DNA of 64,000 nt from Phoronis australis (lineage: Eukaryota > Phoronida > Phoronidae). Positions 1 to 13,500 of the stretch are shown piece by piece (positions within the stretch are counted from its first letter, which is position 1; every line of letters begins with the position of its first letter). The stretch spans positions 2,070 through 66,069 of the forward strand of contig NMRA01000463.1 in assembly GCA_002633005.1 (NCBI GenBank), written 5' to 3'. Below the pieces are notes generated by a model, which did not search any database, was not told the origin of the DNA, and saw nothing but the letters and a program-made list of their open reading frames with translations. A program made the position numbers and the translations under genes.

Positions 1-178
1 TCAGAGAAACAAAAACTCCAAAGTAGAAAACGGGTTGAAAGTCTATTAAAAAGCAGGAACTACTAAAAGTTGACAAATGCACCTCGTAGCTCCGAATGCA
101 CCCCTGAATCTTTTAGAGAAAGGTCCACGTTCTCAAAAATTCGAGGTGCCAATTTTTATGGCTGGGTGGGCGCATGTT
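1..178 (+). repeat. Inverted-repeat element, truncated copy (family A)
   Basis: The left edge of the window lies inside an element related to 49465-49731: shared runs include CAGAGAAACAAAAACTCC and AAAGGTCCAC, and both end in ATGGCTGGGT followed by a CGCATG word. Its left end is outside the window. Confidence 0.6.
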
Positions 179-1073
179 CTGACTAAATAAAAGTCAGAGA
201 AAATTTCAAATAAATGCAATAATTTCTGACTAAATGCACATTGATCCTGTTAGACACTACCATTTCACAGCAACAACAACAGTTTCATAGATATTGCTCA
301 GAGTAGGTCAAAGTTCGTCACAATATATCAAGTACAAGTACTATCAAAATCTTTCCAATTTATTTTCGAAACAATGCACTAACGACAAGTGATAAGGTTA
401 GCCATTAGGCGCTGCATCTCATTTGCCAACCAACAACAACGAATGCATCTCACAGTTCACAGCCACATACCACAAGGCCTGGACTTTTACGACTGGCTAA
501 TCTCGTTTAGGGATTTGGGAACAGAGATGGCCGTGAGTCATAACTGCTCCCAGTACATGGCACTATTCTCTCCTGACCATTTTAGACATTGCACACTATA
601 AAACCTAAATTCACCACGACTGAGACTTGATCTTTTTCATTGTTTGTTCGACGAAAAGTGGTCGACTATAACACAACAAAAGAGTAATATAATGCAACAC
701 GATTGCCATTTCTCTGCTGACATGTCCCAACCCCTATTGTGCGACCTGCCTGAGCAACACAAGAGGTAGGACAAGTTGTCTTCTCCAGACAAGCCTCATT
801 AGTGCTTAGAATCGCCAAATTCACAATATCAAAAACAACCTCACTAGTTGATCAGCTGTCAAATTAGAACACCGGCAAACAGTCTACCTAACATCAGATA
901 TTGCAGTTGATTTCTTGTGGTTTACGATAAGTCGTTACATTTGTGGTAACTATGACAACTCAGTATGTCAGCATGCTGTGGCAATTTTCACTTTCTCGCA
1001 GAACATCAGAGCAGTGCAGATATGACACAAGTTTGCACAAGAAACTCCTCTGTGTAGGTGGACATGACACACT

Positions 1074-1147
1074 GGCACTGGGTACACTCATACATCACAC
1101 TCATGTCCATGGCACTGGGTACACTCATACATCACACTCATGTCCAT
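1074..1147 (+). repeat. Tandem duplication, 37-bp unit x2
   Basis: Two identical units beginning GGCACTGGGTACACTCATAC and ending CATGTCCAT. Lies downstream of the last visible ZER1-like exon. Confidence 0.85.
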
Positions 1148-1216
1148 GGAACTTGGAAACTTTTAATTCAAATAAGTTGTTTTCTATGTTCTCAATTTGG
1201 GATACTGAATTCACAG

Positions 1217-1270
1217 TTGTGATAATTCACGCTTGTGATAATTCACGGTTTTGATAATTCACGGTTGTGA
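1217..1270 (+). repeat. Tandem repeat, 16-bp unit x3
   Basis: Unit TTGTGATAATTCACGG, three near-exact units plus a partial fourth. Confidence 0.8.
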
Positions 1271-1443
1271 TATGCAGTTGTTAAGAAAAAGGTAATGATG
1301 CTGACAGGGTAACCACAAGTAAAAACAAAGTAAATCATGGTGGTTGACTCACTTAAATACTCCAAATGCAGTGACATTTCAACGGACAAGTGCATCAACG
1401 GTATTTTTGAGAACAGTAAAAACTTCCGCTTCGCCTGCAGTAC

Positions 1444-1534
1444 CTGTTACATTCCAGAGGGCGCTCCAGCTCATGGTCATCACTTCATCGCTGGTTTCTG
1501 TCAGCAGACGATCCGATATCAACTCAGTTAAGGC
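1444..1534 (-). CDS. ZER1: ZER1-like exon 9 (last visible)
   Basis: Acceptor TTGATTTCAG|GCCTTA. Encodes ALTELISDRLLTETSDEVMT then MSWSALWNVT, matching human SWSALWNIT. Donor ACAG|GTACTG leaves phase 1, which would let the next exon begin with the family's DE(T/S)P motif (G|AT). The frame stays open about 21 codons past this donor before a TGA. No downstream exon was recognised in 1-1440. Confidence 0.82.
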
Positions 1535-4500
1535 CTGAAATCAAACAGCAATAGCTAAATTATAGGACATGCTTGGGGAATGCTTCATTTTCAATTATCA
1601 TATGGAGAATGCTTCTAAACAAAACATGACTCCACTGGGAGGTAAACATACTTGGCATCATTTGACTGTTGCCCACACAGTAATCATAGGAGGCAGAACT
1701 TTTGACACAAACAAGCTAAACAACCCAGCATCAATTGACTTAATTGGTACAAAAATGATCAGTTTCGTTTCTTGATTGATATCTTACAGTATCTTTCACT
1801 AATAAAAGTAGTGTAGAGTGTCATTCAACCAAAATGCACTTAAGATTTCCAGGATCGAAAATCACTGTTCCCATGGTTACCTGAATTCCACCCACAGCCC
1901 CAATAAGAGCCTTCTCGGCACCGGTTACGTGGCAGGAAAGTTTGTTGATCAAGAAAGCACAGATCCTCAGAACAAGATCGTCCACCCCTGGTCGAAGTAG
2001 CAGAGCCACGAGCACTTGCACCGTGTACTCGTACTCGAACTGGATGTCGGCGGGAATGTCTAATTGGCATAAGGTGAAGCAACAGTTGAATATAATCTGC
2101 AACAGAATGACAGATAGAATTGGTTGATTTAAGAACATCGTATCTCACAAACGCTGGTCACATGGAACATTCCGACAGTATGCTTTATACATTTTTCTCC
2201 AAAACAATGTAATTGATTACTTTAAAAATGCATAAGGTATATCAAAAATAGTTGGATTAAAACAAAACGAATTTAGAAAACCAGGCAATAGAGATTTTAT
2301 CATGAAACATTTATATCATGCAAAATTTGGTCATGTTAGAGATCCTGTTGTTTTACAGCGAATGTATCATTCCTTCGAGCTAAATTTTCTTAAAAAAGCA
2401 GTCACGTGGCATAATTAGAAGCAGATGCGTAGAGAGCCAACAGTCAACTTCTACGGAATTGCTACTTTCAGAGAATAATACTTCTGCGGTGTTAAATCCT
2501 AGTAATATAATTGCAGATATTTAGCTAAGAATTGACGGTGAAGTACCGCATAGCCTGTAGATCCACTGATACAATGAAAATTGAATACAACACAATACAA
2601 TACAATACAAACACACAGCATGATTCGAGACAGCATAATACACAACTGGTACAAACTGAAAGACGTAGAAATTACACAAAACTATAAAATTTAAAATAAG
2701 CATGCCAATGAAGACAAAGGCATAAAAAATTGATTTTGTAGAAAATTAAGCGGCAATGGAAGTAAGAATGATATCTAAAATGATTCATTAGTAGTCCAAA
2801 ATTGTTTACTTGGTAGTCCAAAATTGTTTACTAGTAGTACAAAATTGTTTACTAGCAGTCCCAAAATTGTTTACTGGTAGTCCAAAATTGTTAATAATTA
2901 GTCTAAAAATTTGACAGACATTACGCCATAGTCTTTTAGGAGTGAAATGGCAACAATCATTCAGAGGGGTCTCAGATCTTGAGAACCAGTTCAATGCCTG
3001 TTATTCAGTGTAGAAAACGGGTTCTCAAAACACGGCAAAACCTACAACGGCCTATAAACATGAAATGCGTTGTACATCTTACAATAGAAATGTCTTTATT
3101 GTTCAATAATACTTTTATCAATTTGACTTTATTATGCAGGATCATAAAGAATACCCACATATACTTTAAATGACGATTCAAAATCCATAGTTTGAAGATT
3201 ATTGACTGAATACACACTAAATTTTGCCGATGAAGATGCACTGAACCTCAAGGTTAACGTGCGCAAATATAGCTCAGGAAATTAGTTGCTATGACAGCGA
3301 AAACAGTGTAACACTTACTGTCTTATCATTCATAAATCTGGAGACAGCATGCAGAACACAGCGAATCAGTCTTTCCATGAACTTCTTTGGATAAACTGGG
3401 CGGGTTTCGTTGTCCTCTTGCCTGGTGAAGAAGTAGAACGATGCACTGAAAGCAAAATGGCACAATGTGATTACATTCATCACAAAAAAACTCTCCAGAC
3501 AACAGCAGTTTCTAAATCGCAGGGCTTGGAATGACCGATGGCAACCAAGAGGAAAATTTTCCAGTCTTGAGTGATAGAAATATTTTTTGTGAACTTGCAA
3601 AATTTAACTGAAAAAAATGTTTTGCCTGAATAAAGTAAAAATGATAAAAAGATAAGAAAAAAAAGAGGAAATTGGAAATCAAATATCAAGAGGAAATTGA
3701 ATCCAAAAAAGAGAAAATCCTCTTAAAAGAGTAAAATTCCAAGCCCTGAAATCTACACTAGATCCTGATACCAATCTAGTCCATTGTTAAGCGTTACTGT
3801 GCTTTTGTGTCCAACACTGCGACTAGCAGGCCAATTATCTACCATCAATGGGTACCAGAGAACTGATACCTACCTCATCTATTTTGGCTAATTCTAATCA
3901 TATCGCTTTGGGTGAATATAATCCTAGCCACTACTGCTGACGAGGAATTCAATAATCAATTTCAGAAGCCTGACAAATCCAAAAATCTCCAGTTTTCGTC
4001 TAGAATTCTACACGAGTCTCAGGTTTATGACATGGGCAAATTCTCTTGGAAACTTCGTCAAAATTTCGAGGCTTGCCGAGGTATTTTGACGAAATTTCCA
4101 AGAGGTTTTGCCCATGTCATAAATCTGAGATGAGTGTAGGATATATTTTCTCACATGAACCGTAAAAAACGATCTTTAATGCTGAAAAACTCGACATGTC
4201 TACAACTTCCAACCACACAATGTAAAAACACGCTTGGGCAATGTAAAGTAAATCAGTTTAGTTAATTTTAAGCTTAACAATAAATTGCATTCAGCTTTTG
4301 TAGCAAATATTCAAGTTAAAATCTATTACATAGTCTTTGAAAATGTAATGCTAAAACTTAAAAAATAGTTATGAATAACAGTCAGCAAGGCATCCCTGTG
4401 CATGAGCACTGAATTGACCTTGAGACAGCCCAGCTAGACAGTCTTGTCGTGTTTCTTGAGTTGGGGCTCGTCTCTGTTTGAATGATTGTGGATATGAAAT

Positions 4501-7500
4501 TCGCCACCAAATATGAGTCCGTTTAAGAAGTCGTTTTTATCATGTCCTTCTGACTGGGAGTACGTACAGTTGCAAAACTCGATTTGTCAATCATAACCTT
4601 GTCAGCTTCTCAGAATTCCGGCATTGTTTGGTTGGCGCACGTTTGGTTGTTTTAGTGTTTTGCAGACGATAACATGTAAGGCGTGCGGATTTCTACTTTG
4701 CATTACTTTGTGATTCGCCCATGTAATATCAAAAAAATACCAGTCATGCTGTAACACAGTCCAGGTCATGCAAGAAATCAATTTATTTCAGCCATTGTTT
4801 TATTGCAGTGAACAGAAGTCATTGCTAATGCGGCAATTGTTCTACTCCACCCAGCTGGAAACAAATCAAATTTCCTGATAAACTGGCTTCTTGACAACAG
4901 TGGTTCATGTACAATATCTATTGACAAGGTAGAAGGTACCGTGAGTTTCTAGCAATCAGAAATTCTAAACTCATCTACGTCAAATGACAGAAAAGAAGCG
5001 AAGTGTAGTCTGATAGTTCAATCAGCAAAATACCACTTCACAGGCCAAACATAAAAACAGTCCCATCTGCAAAGTCCCATCTGCAAAGTCCCATCTTCAA
5101 AAATCAATTTAGATAAAAATTAATCCAGATCATTTCACAAAGTAATTAACAGCCTGAAATGCAAATTGAGAAAAAATTTCTCACACTGAAACTTTGTCGA
5201 ACGAAAGTCTAATTTTGCATGAAATTTTGACTCACCTGCCACTGTTCTGAATATTAACGTCTTTTGGATGTCGTTCCATTGCAGTAACCGCAGCCTAGTA
5301 AATCAAATACACAGAGTAAAATTAAATAAATCTACAATCTCATCTAGTTTACCAATGCCTGCAACAGTCATCAGGACATGATCATAGAACTCAACTTTCT
5401 GCGAAAAGTAAGTTGTGTGAATGTTCATTCCATACTCTGAAAAATGCTTGTATTAATGTTTGGCTGTGTAGTTATAAGCATGATATAATTCTTAATGGTC
5501 CTCATGATCTATCTTCAGTGAAACTTGTAACTAGAGAATGACTCTAGAAAAAACAAAGTTCTGTTTAATCAACTAGTCAGATTTGTTTTTCAAATTATGT
5601 TTACATTTAGTAAAAGGAAACATTTTCTGAAAACAGAAAGTTTGGAGAATTCTATTTTCAAATTTTTACCAATCGTACATCAATTGGGTCATACGGTCAC
5701 GAATTTCTGTTAAAATTTTGAAAGAAAGGATTGGTATGTCAATAGCAAAACAAAATTATCGATTCATTTAGTATAAACATACAAGATGACATATCAAAAC
5801 ATCATAAGAGTTTCCTAAATCTCAACTCCATTTTCTTTTCTGCAACTTTTAGTCCTATTTTTGAAAGCATCTCATGCAAAAGTGGAAAATTTTAAAAACA
5901 AATTGTGACACATGACAGTGGCTTGGAGAACGGCGCATGAAGCAGTGCGTGAATGTTCCATAAATAATCCATACAAATACGATGACCTATTTTTAAGATA
6001 TGACTTTCCAAATTTGTAATTCTTTGTAGGGAGGTACGTAATTTCAAGTGGATAATTATAAACTCGCTTTCTGTAAAAAAGAACTTTTTTGATTTCATAG
6101 ACAAACTACAGTATATGACCCTGAACGTGGGCCTGAACAGAACTGAGACTACTGCAGCACTAAACAAAATATCTCCGATCAAATCGGCGAAACTACATTG
6201 TTTCTCTACAACAGGCATTTTGGTGACACATACCACAGTGACTGTTTAATGTCGCGGCAGATCTTGGCTTTGACCAAGTACTGTACAGGGTACAACTGTA
6301 CAGAAAAGATCGTGATTCTCGTGACAAATTTAAGCACAGGCAAGCTTAAGTTATAAACATGTACGACGATTGTTGCACTATTCTCCAAACGTTGAAAGGA
6401 ATATTTAAAGAGAATGTTTAGAGTCATTCCATACAAAAGGAATATGGTATTATCAAGTTCATTCCTACTTATTTCCTACCACATTGAATGTAAAGTCTTG
6501 AAGAGATCCATCAAAGACACGAGAAAGGCAGTTTGGTGGCCATTTTCAAGCTTTCTTTCAAAGAAATTAACAGAAAAGTTAAAGGAAATGAATTATATTC
6601 TACATTTCGATTAGACATAGGTTGTGCACCGCAAGTTCATTTCCAGAGATAAAAGGGAGACCACAGGTTAATGTAGTTGGCCATTGATTACAACTACTAT
6701 TAAAATCTCTTGGTCTATTTACGCTGACCTCTCGTCTATTTACAATGTCACGACGTTTCGGTCGGTCTATTATCCTGCCACAGTCGGGTGTTCCTGCATT
6801 CTTAAAAGAACGAGCAGGGATATGAGGCACACTCATCATGGTGTGATTTTTTGTCCAAGGCATGTCCACACCATGATGAGTGTACCACATTTCCCTGCTC
6901 GTTCTTCTAAGAAAGCAGGAACACCTGACGATGGCTGGAGAATAGACCAACCGAAATGTCGTGACAATTTAAATAGACAAGAGGTCGGTGTAAATAGACT
7001 AAGAGGTTTTAATAATAGTTATAACACGCCACTACCTCAGACCAGTCTTAGAAAGTCATGGTCATTCATTATTACTGGACAGAGTTCGTTAAAAAGTGAT
7101 ATAACATTCGTTGTTAGACAACTTCTTTCTGCATTTCTTGTATTGTCCCCAAGTGACATCATTAAAAGAACAAACAATAGAAAACTGTCTTAAAATTACA
7201 TTAGACCGCAGTACTTCGAATGTATAGTACTATCATTGAAGACAAGAAATAAAAAACGAGACCTCAGTGAGTAATGAGACACGGTAGTAGAGGTCGTGAC
7301 GTAACGAAGCATTCATGTCATATTGTTTTTATCAAACTCTGCCCCAGAATGGCACTGCTGCCGAGTTATACTGTGACCAGACAAAGTAAAATAAGATAAA
7401 ATAGATGTAAAACATCAACCCTGAAAAGATAGGCAGCGCAAAACCACCACAAGAAAACTTGAAAACAGCTCGTGCCCATCTGCAGAGAAGCACTAGATAT

Positions 7501-10500
7501 CGAGATGTGTCTTAATGTACTAAATATCCCAGAACATAGCTCGGTCTCAGGTAAGAAATTACCCGACGTTCATTCTGATATAACTGTGTCTATCTTACTG
7601 CACTCAATGCTAGCTGCGCTTCAGAGGACACTTCTTCATCTTCGTTACGCATCAGCTGATACAGCAAATCCAAACTTTTCAAACAAATGCTAGGACGGTC
7701 CACATATGTTGTCACGGCGCAGGCAATCTGCTTCCAGTTAGCTTTCCCCGTCACCTGCGGCAGAGATAGGATTGTCCGATGACTACTACTCATAACTTTG
7801 TTTTTTCGAAGTGCGTTAAAAACATAAAACTTGGTGTAGGAGATAAAAACTTCTCCTTGTAACTTTAATGATTAAGATAATGTCTTTTGTTAAGAATGTT
7901 TTGGAAGCTAGAATTTTCAAGGGTAACACTGGCAGTTGCAGTAATTAATGTCCGTAAATAAGTAAAAAACTTGACAATAAATGTGAACAATAAAAAATAA
8001 ATGCTCAAATCCCATCAACATTCCAAAGAACATTATGAACATGTGATAAGACCAATATGTGGTGTGCAGACCAGACTTAAAAATGTTTGCATTCTAAATA
8101 CTCTCAACCATAGGAAGTCCACTTTCACCACAGATTATAGACAACAGATTCCCAACTCCAACATTTTCTTGCGTACTATCCTAGAGGAGGCAGAGTTCTT
8201 CTAAATTACCAATTTCAGTTTCTGCTTAGTGTATTGTGACGGGAAATTCTCGCATCTCTATTACTGTCCAGTGCAAAAAAATAATTTCGGCATTGAAACG
8301 CTGTTCAAAGTCCTCCAATAGCAGAACTGTTGGCATCGTGAGTACTTTTGGCACCCGATCACACAAAAGCTGACCACGATTAGCAGACAACCCATTTGCC
8401 AGAAGTAAAACTTGCTAATTTTGCTAGGTGTCGATAGCGAATAATGACATTATGTGTTATGCGTAAGATCACAAATTTCGTCCATTGAAAATATACGGAG
8501 TTGTTGGTCTATGTACAATAGTCTATGCTTTCACAGAATCTTTATATAATTTGCTATCAAATGACATAATATTACGTCCTTTCATGACTGCAATTCACCC
8601 GAGTAACCATCATCACTTACTTGATCGGCAGGCAAGTTCTGTCGCTCATAAGGTGAATGGGGACAACCAAAAAGACCCAGGAACTTCAAGTGACGACCTG
8701 CTAAAGCAGGTATGGGACAAGGGCTGTAATGCAAACGAGTTAACAACACTCAGAATGTGACACTATGAGTTACTAAATGCATTCACGAACTGTGAATCCC
8801 AGTCGATGAGACGTTTTCCATACCAACTCTGAGTTTCCATTCTCAAAAATACAATAAACATGTTTAAACAAATGTAAAATTTAATTTCTTTCTATTTTGT
8901 AAACTTAAGAAATTTGGTTTTACTATTTCAAAAAATAAATAACTCAATCCACACAATTACATCCACCATTTGTAATTGTGGAAAATCAGAGCCTGTATTT
9001 TAGGGGGAGAATAAATGTTTTGTGAGTATAGGAAGATGTTTGTGAGATGGACCCTTTCGTCCACTATTGCATGAACGTGAAATCAAGAATCGTCCTAAAA
9101 ATAAAAAAAATCACACTAAAATTAAAAACTTCCTTTTGCAACAGCAGTTTGAGTATACAAAACTAGGAACTGATAGATAACTATGGTAACCAAATGGAAG
9201 CATTGAACATTTGGAAAGGTTTGCCAGTCGTACGGTTACCAGATGTGTTTTAATTCGAAACTATGTACTTGGATATTCTTGGCCGCAACCACAAGTAAAG
9301 TCATTCTGTGGTTGAGGTCTAATTCTTACACTAGTCAAAACTGACTTCTATAACCGCTCTGAGATGGTGGCATGTTACAACTATTATTAAAATCTCTTGG
9401 TCCATTTACACTGACCTCTTGTCTATTTACGTTGTCAGGACATTTTGGTCGGTGTATTTTCTGGCCATCTGAGAACAACGAGCACGGATATGTGGTACAC
9501 TCGTCATGGTGTGATTTTTTTGATTATATATTGTCCGAGGAAGGATTTGAAACCACGACTTCTGAAACTACAGAAATTTGAGTCCACCACCTTAACCACT
9601 ACACCAAAATCGCACGACTAAAATTTGTACTTGAATCATGCAGTTCAGTTCATTCTTGTACGAGTTTAAATTCAAGAGACTAAATCCCAAGCCCAGGACA
9701 ATAAGATGCCATTTCTCATAATTTGACGTTACTTCTAAGCTTTTTGCTGCATCATTGTACAAGACTGAGTACTTTAGGAAGACAACTACGTCTACCAATG
9801 CTGTCAGATTCCAGTACCTGTCTCCACAAGCCGACACAGGGGTTTCAAAGCCCGTTCCTGCCAAGTTGGTGCCAGATATATCCAGTGACTCAAGATGGGG
9901 CAGTGACGTCAACAGATGCTTCAGCTGATCACCAGCGTCATCGCGATGATCCCGACTATCACAAGAAATGTCCAAGTGCCTGAAGAAACCATTAAGAGAT
10001 GAAAATCTAACAAGATAATGTGGTTCATATCTTCCGTCTTTCAAGAGGGAAAAAGACGACATAAATTAGACACGAAAATAATAAAAATGGTCTGACACCA
10101 GGGAAGCAGAAAGTGTGGATCTGTCTGAAACAGGAAATTTCATGAAAATGTGAAGAAACTTGGTAGAAATTGAGGCACAACAAAGGACAATCGAAGCTGC
10201 CACTAGGGGTGTCATAGTAGATGGACTTAACATGAAATAAATGTCAGCCATTCTCTTCTCAACAAAAACATCAAATTTTATGTAGGTGAATCGAGGAATT
10301 CGGAAGATGATGAGGCAAGTAAATAAATGTGCAAACAATCATTTAGTCAGTGAGGCGAGCAAACAACTTCATATTAATTCGATTCGAAAATTCATAACTT
10401 CTGTACATACAAACTTTTATGCTGCATGGCTGAGCTCCTCGAACTGGTAATAGTGTGGCCCAGACAGAGACGATGGCAGCATCCACAAACGGAATGTTAT

Positions 10501-13500
10501 ATATTATACAATGTGGCACATACACAGCCGTCAGATAAACAGGGCCCGTGTTCACTCATGGGGAAGAGTGCCAGTACCATCCGAGAGGGGATTTTTTTCG
10601 AGTGAAAGGGAAATCCCTTTCTCCAGATCGCCGACTATCAGAATAAATACTTTATAGAGGAGAGTGAAGTAAATATTTTGCCCCAAAATTAAGTCATCGA
10701 AAGTTACTACATGAAAAACCTCGCGAGTGATTGGCATAACACTGAGAACTCAAAGCTACAGTCAGGTTCACTGTCACAACAGTAAGTGCACTACCGGCTA
10801 CATAAAGTAATCGATACTACCGTTTTGATGCAGATTTTTTAGAAAAATACAACGAAACATAGTTGCGTTACTTTAAAATATGGAAAGTATAGCTAGAAAG
10901 TTAATTTTAACAAAAGAAATCTACAGCAAATCAAAAATACTGCAATTTAAATTTGTCAAAATATATGCTTCACAAACCTGAGATTGGTCAACTGGGAAAT
11001 GATGACAAACACCTCATCGAGATTGGAGAAACGAACGTTGTGCAGAACGAGGGATTTCAGAGTTGGAGCGAGATCCACTAAACAGTCCATGTATTTGACA
11101 TTCGAGATATCACACCGGGACAAATCTAAATGTTCCAGTTTCTTCAGAGGATTTAAAATTGTGGCCACTAGCTCTTCAATGCCGCCTCCATAGCATCGCA
11201 TATCAGTAAGAGTGAGTGCTCGCAGGTTCGGCAAGTTGAAGACGTAGTCGTGTCCATAGGAAGGTGTCTCTTCATGAGGACGTGGCTCGGCGCGGATCCT
11301 GTAGAATTCTGTGTAGAAGTCTTCTGATGTTAACTGATCAACATTCAGGACCTGATGAAAAATTGAACAAAAACTTTTGTTAACCTTCCGTTTGTATGGT
11401 CTTACAGGTTCAAATTTTAGTTGCGATTAACACAGTACACGAGAGCCTGTCGGTTACAAATAAAGTGAACCTCTCGAGTTCAAAATGTTTTCCAAGTCGA
11501 CAGAAAAAAATACTGAAGCTATACTCTGCACAAAGCACTTGACTCGTTAATTTCTGAGCAAGATTCGTACACCTCGTAATCCACGGTTTATTAAACCGGC
11601 TGGGATCAAAGTTATCCAAAACTATTGCTAGGCTTTGCTTAGCTTTTTCTGGACAGGTAATAAGTTTTTTTTGAGAAGAATCCTATAACTGCACAAATGT
11701 AACCACACCTGAACGCTTCAAAAATGAAAGTGCGAGATATGGCGACATGTAATGTACATTCCAGGGTTTGTCACAACAGATTTTAACTCGACAGGACTTG
11801 CAAAATTCATGTAATATGTCCTTACTGTGGGAAGTTTGAGTGTTCGTCTTGGAATAATGCATCAACTGGTACCAAAAGGCCAAAATGCCCTAAGCTCCTG
11901 CACCGGTTTTCAAACTCGACGCAAGGAAGCCAAACTCGTCACCGCGATATTCAAACTCCATGCAACGACAAGTCAAAACAGGCTGCATTCCCCCCATTTA
12001 TGCTGTCATGGTTTCCGAACCTTGGATGCTCTGATCTTATTCCCCAATCAACCTTGAATGCTTCTTAAAGACGGCATTCGAAAAGCTGGTTACCAGTGAT
12101 GCAGCTCCTGGACATTTATGAATGGCTTTCCTTTTATGGAGTATTATGGGATGGGTATGGATGGAGGTGATATCACTGCCTACAGTTCTTAAAACAAAAT
12201 GTACGCCTAGTACATGTTATTTTGGCGTTGTAGTCTATAAAGACTGAACTTGTTAGTTAAGTTGAGGTTTTCAAGTCTCTGAATGATAATAACAACAGAA
12301 TAACAAAAGAAACTGTTGTATTGCACTTAATGCTCCATTGTTGAATTGGCCCTTTCCCACTCTAGACATGCTCAGCCATAATAATAAGCCAACAAACTTA
12401 TTAAGTCTTGTGTACCTAGCCTCAAAACAAAGGGCTTATCTCACTGCCCTAAAGAATCCATTCAGATTTGAATAAGGGAGCACCTAATGTAAAAAGTAAA
12501 GTCTTGATCACGAATTTGTTTAAAATGATACCAAACCCGGTTTTGGCCTATTAACAGATACTAAAAACAACCTACCCAGGCATCCAGTTCCCTGAAATAA
12601 AAATAATGCCCTGTACCCCCCCCCCCACAATCCTCTAAAGTTTGGAGCAAAATTTGGAAACTGCTTCCTAAGTCTGCTTAATGGGTTAGAGTGACCTTCA
12701 CTTTAGGCAAGTGTTACAACTACTGATTGGGAATCACCACCCACCAAGAACCACAATGCCCAATGACACGGTTGAATTCTGTTTTAATCATTCAAATGGA
12801 ATACCAGAGATGCAACAGCATTTGGAAGACAGGGCATCGAGTGAAATTGACAGAAGAAAATTGATTCTTTTAAATATAACTGAACACATAACCAGGTTGC
12901 TAAGAACTGTGCACTGTATTAAGTTCGACATCGTACAATAGCTGGCGCTGTAGTCTGTACTGTAAAGCATTCTGGGATTACACATGAAGAACTTTTCGGT
13001 TGTCCTGTGACTCTCCGAGTAGTGATTGTTCTTTCTCTTACAAGTCCTTGCACATAAAAATCCTGTAACGTCGCCGACATCTAGTGTATCAACACCAAAA
13101 GATCAAAATTAGCAAACTGATCATAGACATGAGTTTAATCCCAGAATGCCTTATGGTACAAGCTACAAACTACAACACCATCTACTGTACGAACTGAAAC
13201 TACTAAATACAATGCATACTGCAACTAGAAATAATGAGGGTATGTGTGACAAAAGGACTAAATGTAGTACCTGCAGTGTTTTAGTCGTTTTATTAACAGC
13301 ATGAACAAATCCTGTTCTGAGACGACGGCAGAACGAAATGTTCAACTCGTTCAAAGGATGTTCGCACAAATCGCTCAACATGCCGTTTGTCACATCAGAG
13401 TTGGACAGGTCCAGTTTACCCAAAGACGTTCTGCGAGCATCGCGGAAAATGTTGAGAAACTTGTTATCTAGAACTCCCTTTCGCTCTTTGTACATTTCCA

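Noticed and set aside
389-601. Possible further ZER1-like exon near the left edge
   Set aside because: None of the three minus-strand frames resembles the ZER1 C-terminal region. The remaining exons are taken to lie outside the window.
6600-7193. Paired long open frames on both strands with similar repeated peptides
   Set aside because: They are translations of the two arms of the foldback element at 6690-7022, not a gene.
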